Shown: positions 63,175 to 64,000 of the stretch, one piece after another
Numbering within the stretch: the stretch's first letter is position 1
How the letters are laid out: each line of letters begins with the position of its first letter
Assembly (NCBI RefSeq): GCF_006540305.1
Contig: NZ_BJOR01000001.1
Span: 2,852,001 to 2,916,000, forward strand
Origin: Streptomyces sp. 6-11-2
GTDB taxonomy: Bacteria > Actinomycetota > Actinomycetes > Streptomycetales > Streptomycetaceae
Length of the DNA stretch: 64,000 bases
Direction of reading: 5' to 3'
The notes under the pieces: model-generated
What the model saw: the letters and a program-made list of their open reading frames with translations, nothing else
Told to the model about the DNA's origin: nothing
The model's database searches: none
Translations under genes and position numbers: made by a program

Positions 63175-64000
63175 GTGAGCGAGCAGCCGAGGGGTGAGCG
63201 GCGCACAGGACTGCTGAACGGTGTCGCCGCCTATGGGATGTGGGGCCTCGTCCCCATCTTCTGGCCGCTGCTCAAACCCGCCGGGGCGGTCGAGATCCTC
63301 GCCCACCGCATGGTGTGGTCCCTCGCCTTCGTCGCCGTCGCCCTGCTCGTCGTACGCCGCTGGGCCTGGGCCGGCGAACTGCTGCGCCAGCCGCGCAGGC
63401 TGGCCCTCGTCGTGATCGCCGCCGCGGTGATCACCGTCAACTGGGGCGTCTACATCTGGTCCGTCAACAGCGGGCACGTGGTGGAGGCCTCCCTCGGCTA
63501 CTTCATCAACCCGCTGGTCACCATCGCGATGGGCGTGCTGCTCCTCAAGGAGCGGCTGCGGCCCGTGCAGTGGGCGGCGGTCGGCACGGGCGCCGCCGCC
63601 GTCGTCGTGCTCACCATCGGCTACGGCCGCCCGCCGTGGATCTCCCTCTGCCTCGCCTTCTCCTTCGCCACCTACGGCCTGGTGAAGAAGAAGGTCAACC
63701 TGGGCGGCATCGAGTCGCTGGCCGCCGAGACCGCGGTCCAGTTCCTGCCCGCTCTGGGCTATCTGGTGTGGCTGGGCGCCCACGGCACCTCGACGTTCGC
63801 CGCCGAGGGCGCCGGGCACGCCGCGCTGCTCGCCTCCACCGGCATCGTCACCGCGCTGCCGATGGTCTGCTTCGGGGCGGCCGCGATACGCGTGCCGCTG
63901 TCCACCCTGGGCCTGCTCCAGTACATGGCCCCGGTCTTCCAGTTCCTGATCGGCGTCGCCTACTTCCACGAGTCCATGCCGGCCGAACGCTGGGCCGGCT
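63175..64000 (+). CDS. rarD: EamA family transporter RarD, cut by window end
   Basis: 275 codons of a RarD (DMT/EamA) transporter that continues beyond the window. GTG 63,175 (VSEQPRGERRTGLL) lies after GAAGGAGGA. It shows GVAAYGMWGLVPIFWPLLK, then EILAHRMVWSLAFVAVALL, ITVNWGVYIWSVNSGHVVEASLGYFINPL, PVQWAAVGTGAAAVVVL, the arrangement of RarD with about 8 of its 10 spans present. The substrate is not known; the family includes chloramphenicol-sensitivity proteins. Confidence 0.92.
   Translation, partial: MSEQPRGERRTGLLNGVAAYGMWGLVPIFWPLLKPAGAVEILAHRMVWSLAFVAVALLVVRRWAWAGELLRQPRRLALVVIAAAVITVNWGVYIWSVNSGHVVEASLGYFINPLVTIAMGVLLLKERLRPVQWAAVGTGAAAVVVLTIGYGRPPWISLCLAFSFATYGLVKKKVNLGGIESLAAETAVQFLPALGYLVWLGAHGTSTFAAEGAGHAALLASTGIVTALPMVCFGAAAIRVPLSTLGLLQYMAPVFQFLIGVAYFHESMPAERWAG

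Overview
The window looks like chromosomal DNA of a Streptomyces. G+C is very high, GTG and TTG starts are common, ribosome binding sites are strong, and the gene order follows the ribosomal/RNA-polymerase core region of Streptomyces chromosomes. The assignment comes from gene content and remembered synteny, because no search could be run.

Left part, about 1-19,475, nearly all minus strand. Read in the direction of transcription it runs: tRNA-Trp, secE, nusG, rplK, rplA; a lipoprotein gene; rplJ, rplL; rpoB, rpoC; a small DUF1707 membrane-protein gene; then the str operon rpsL, rpsG, fusA, tuf. Hairpin terminators, two readable vegetative-type promoters (upstream of rpsL and rpoB) and a terminator-like leader hairpin before rplJ fit this layout. 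The window opens with the N-terminus of a Tat-exported GH115-like protein.

Centre-left, 19.7-28.1 kb. On the plus strand are an aminotransferase, an adenosine-deaminase-like protein, a degenerate amidohydrolase and an NAD(P)-binding protein. On the minus strand are a DsbA-like lipoprotein, murB, hadA-hadB, rpmG, tRNA-Met, tRNA-Thr and a zinc-ribbon protein. The order tRNA-Thr, tRNA-Met, rpmG, hadA, hadB, tRNA-Trp, secE, nusG, rplK, rplA resembles the mycobacterial arrangement.

Accessory region, 28.19-39.85 kb. An intact tRNA-Tyr gene lies at 39,771-39,852. Its 3' part is repeated perfectly (51 bp) at 33,164-33,214 and imperfectly at 28,192-28,240. Between the two perfect copies is a 6.6 kb SLP1/pSAM2-type integrative element (AICE): integrase, excisionase, rolling-circle-type Rep, a Cys-rich protein, a divergent GntR regulator with an inverted-repeat operator, an acetyltransferase, a nested cruciform, and two proteins I do not recognise. 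No FtsK-like transfer gene is present. The outer segment, 28.24-33.16 kb, holds two SpoIIE-type phosphatases and unknown membrane proteins and may be an older island.

Right part, 40-64 kb. Genes are yajQ, glsB-like, an APC permease, yccF, htpX, then a second partial respiratory complex I cluster (nuoA-B-C-H-I-J-K-L-M-N, minus strand) with no nuoD, E, F or G and a NuoC carrying a disordered tail of about 400 residues. Divergent from it are two paralogous histidine kinases and a LuxR-type response regulator, then korA-korB (2-oxoacid:ferredoxin oxidoreductase), a QorR/HxlR-type regulator divergent from a quinone reductase, and rarD cut by the window end. The pairing of an NADH-module-less Nuo set with a ferredoxin-reducing enzyme is the most interesting metabolic hint here.
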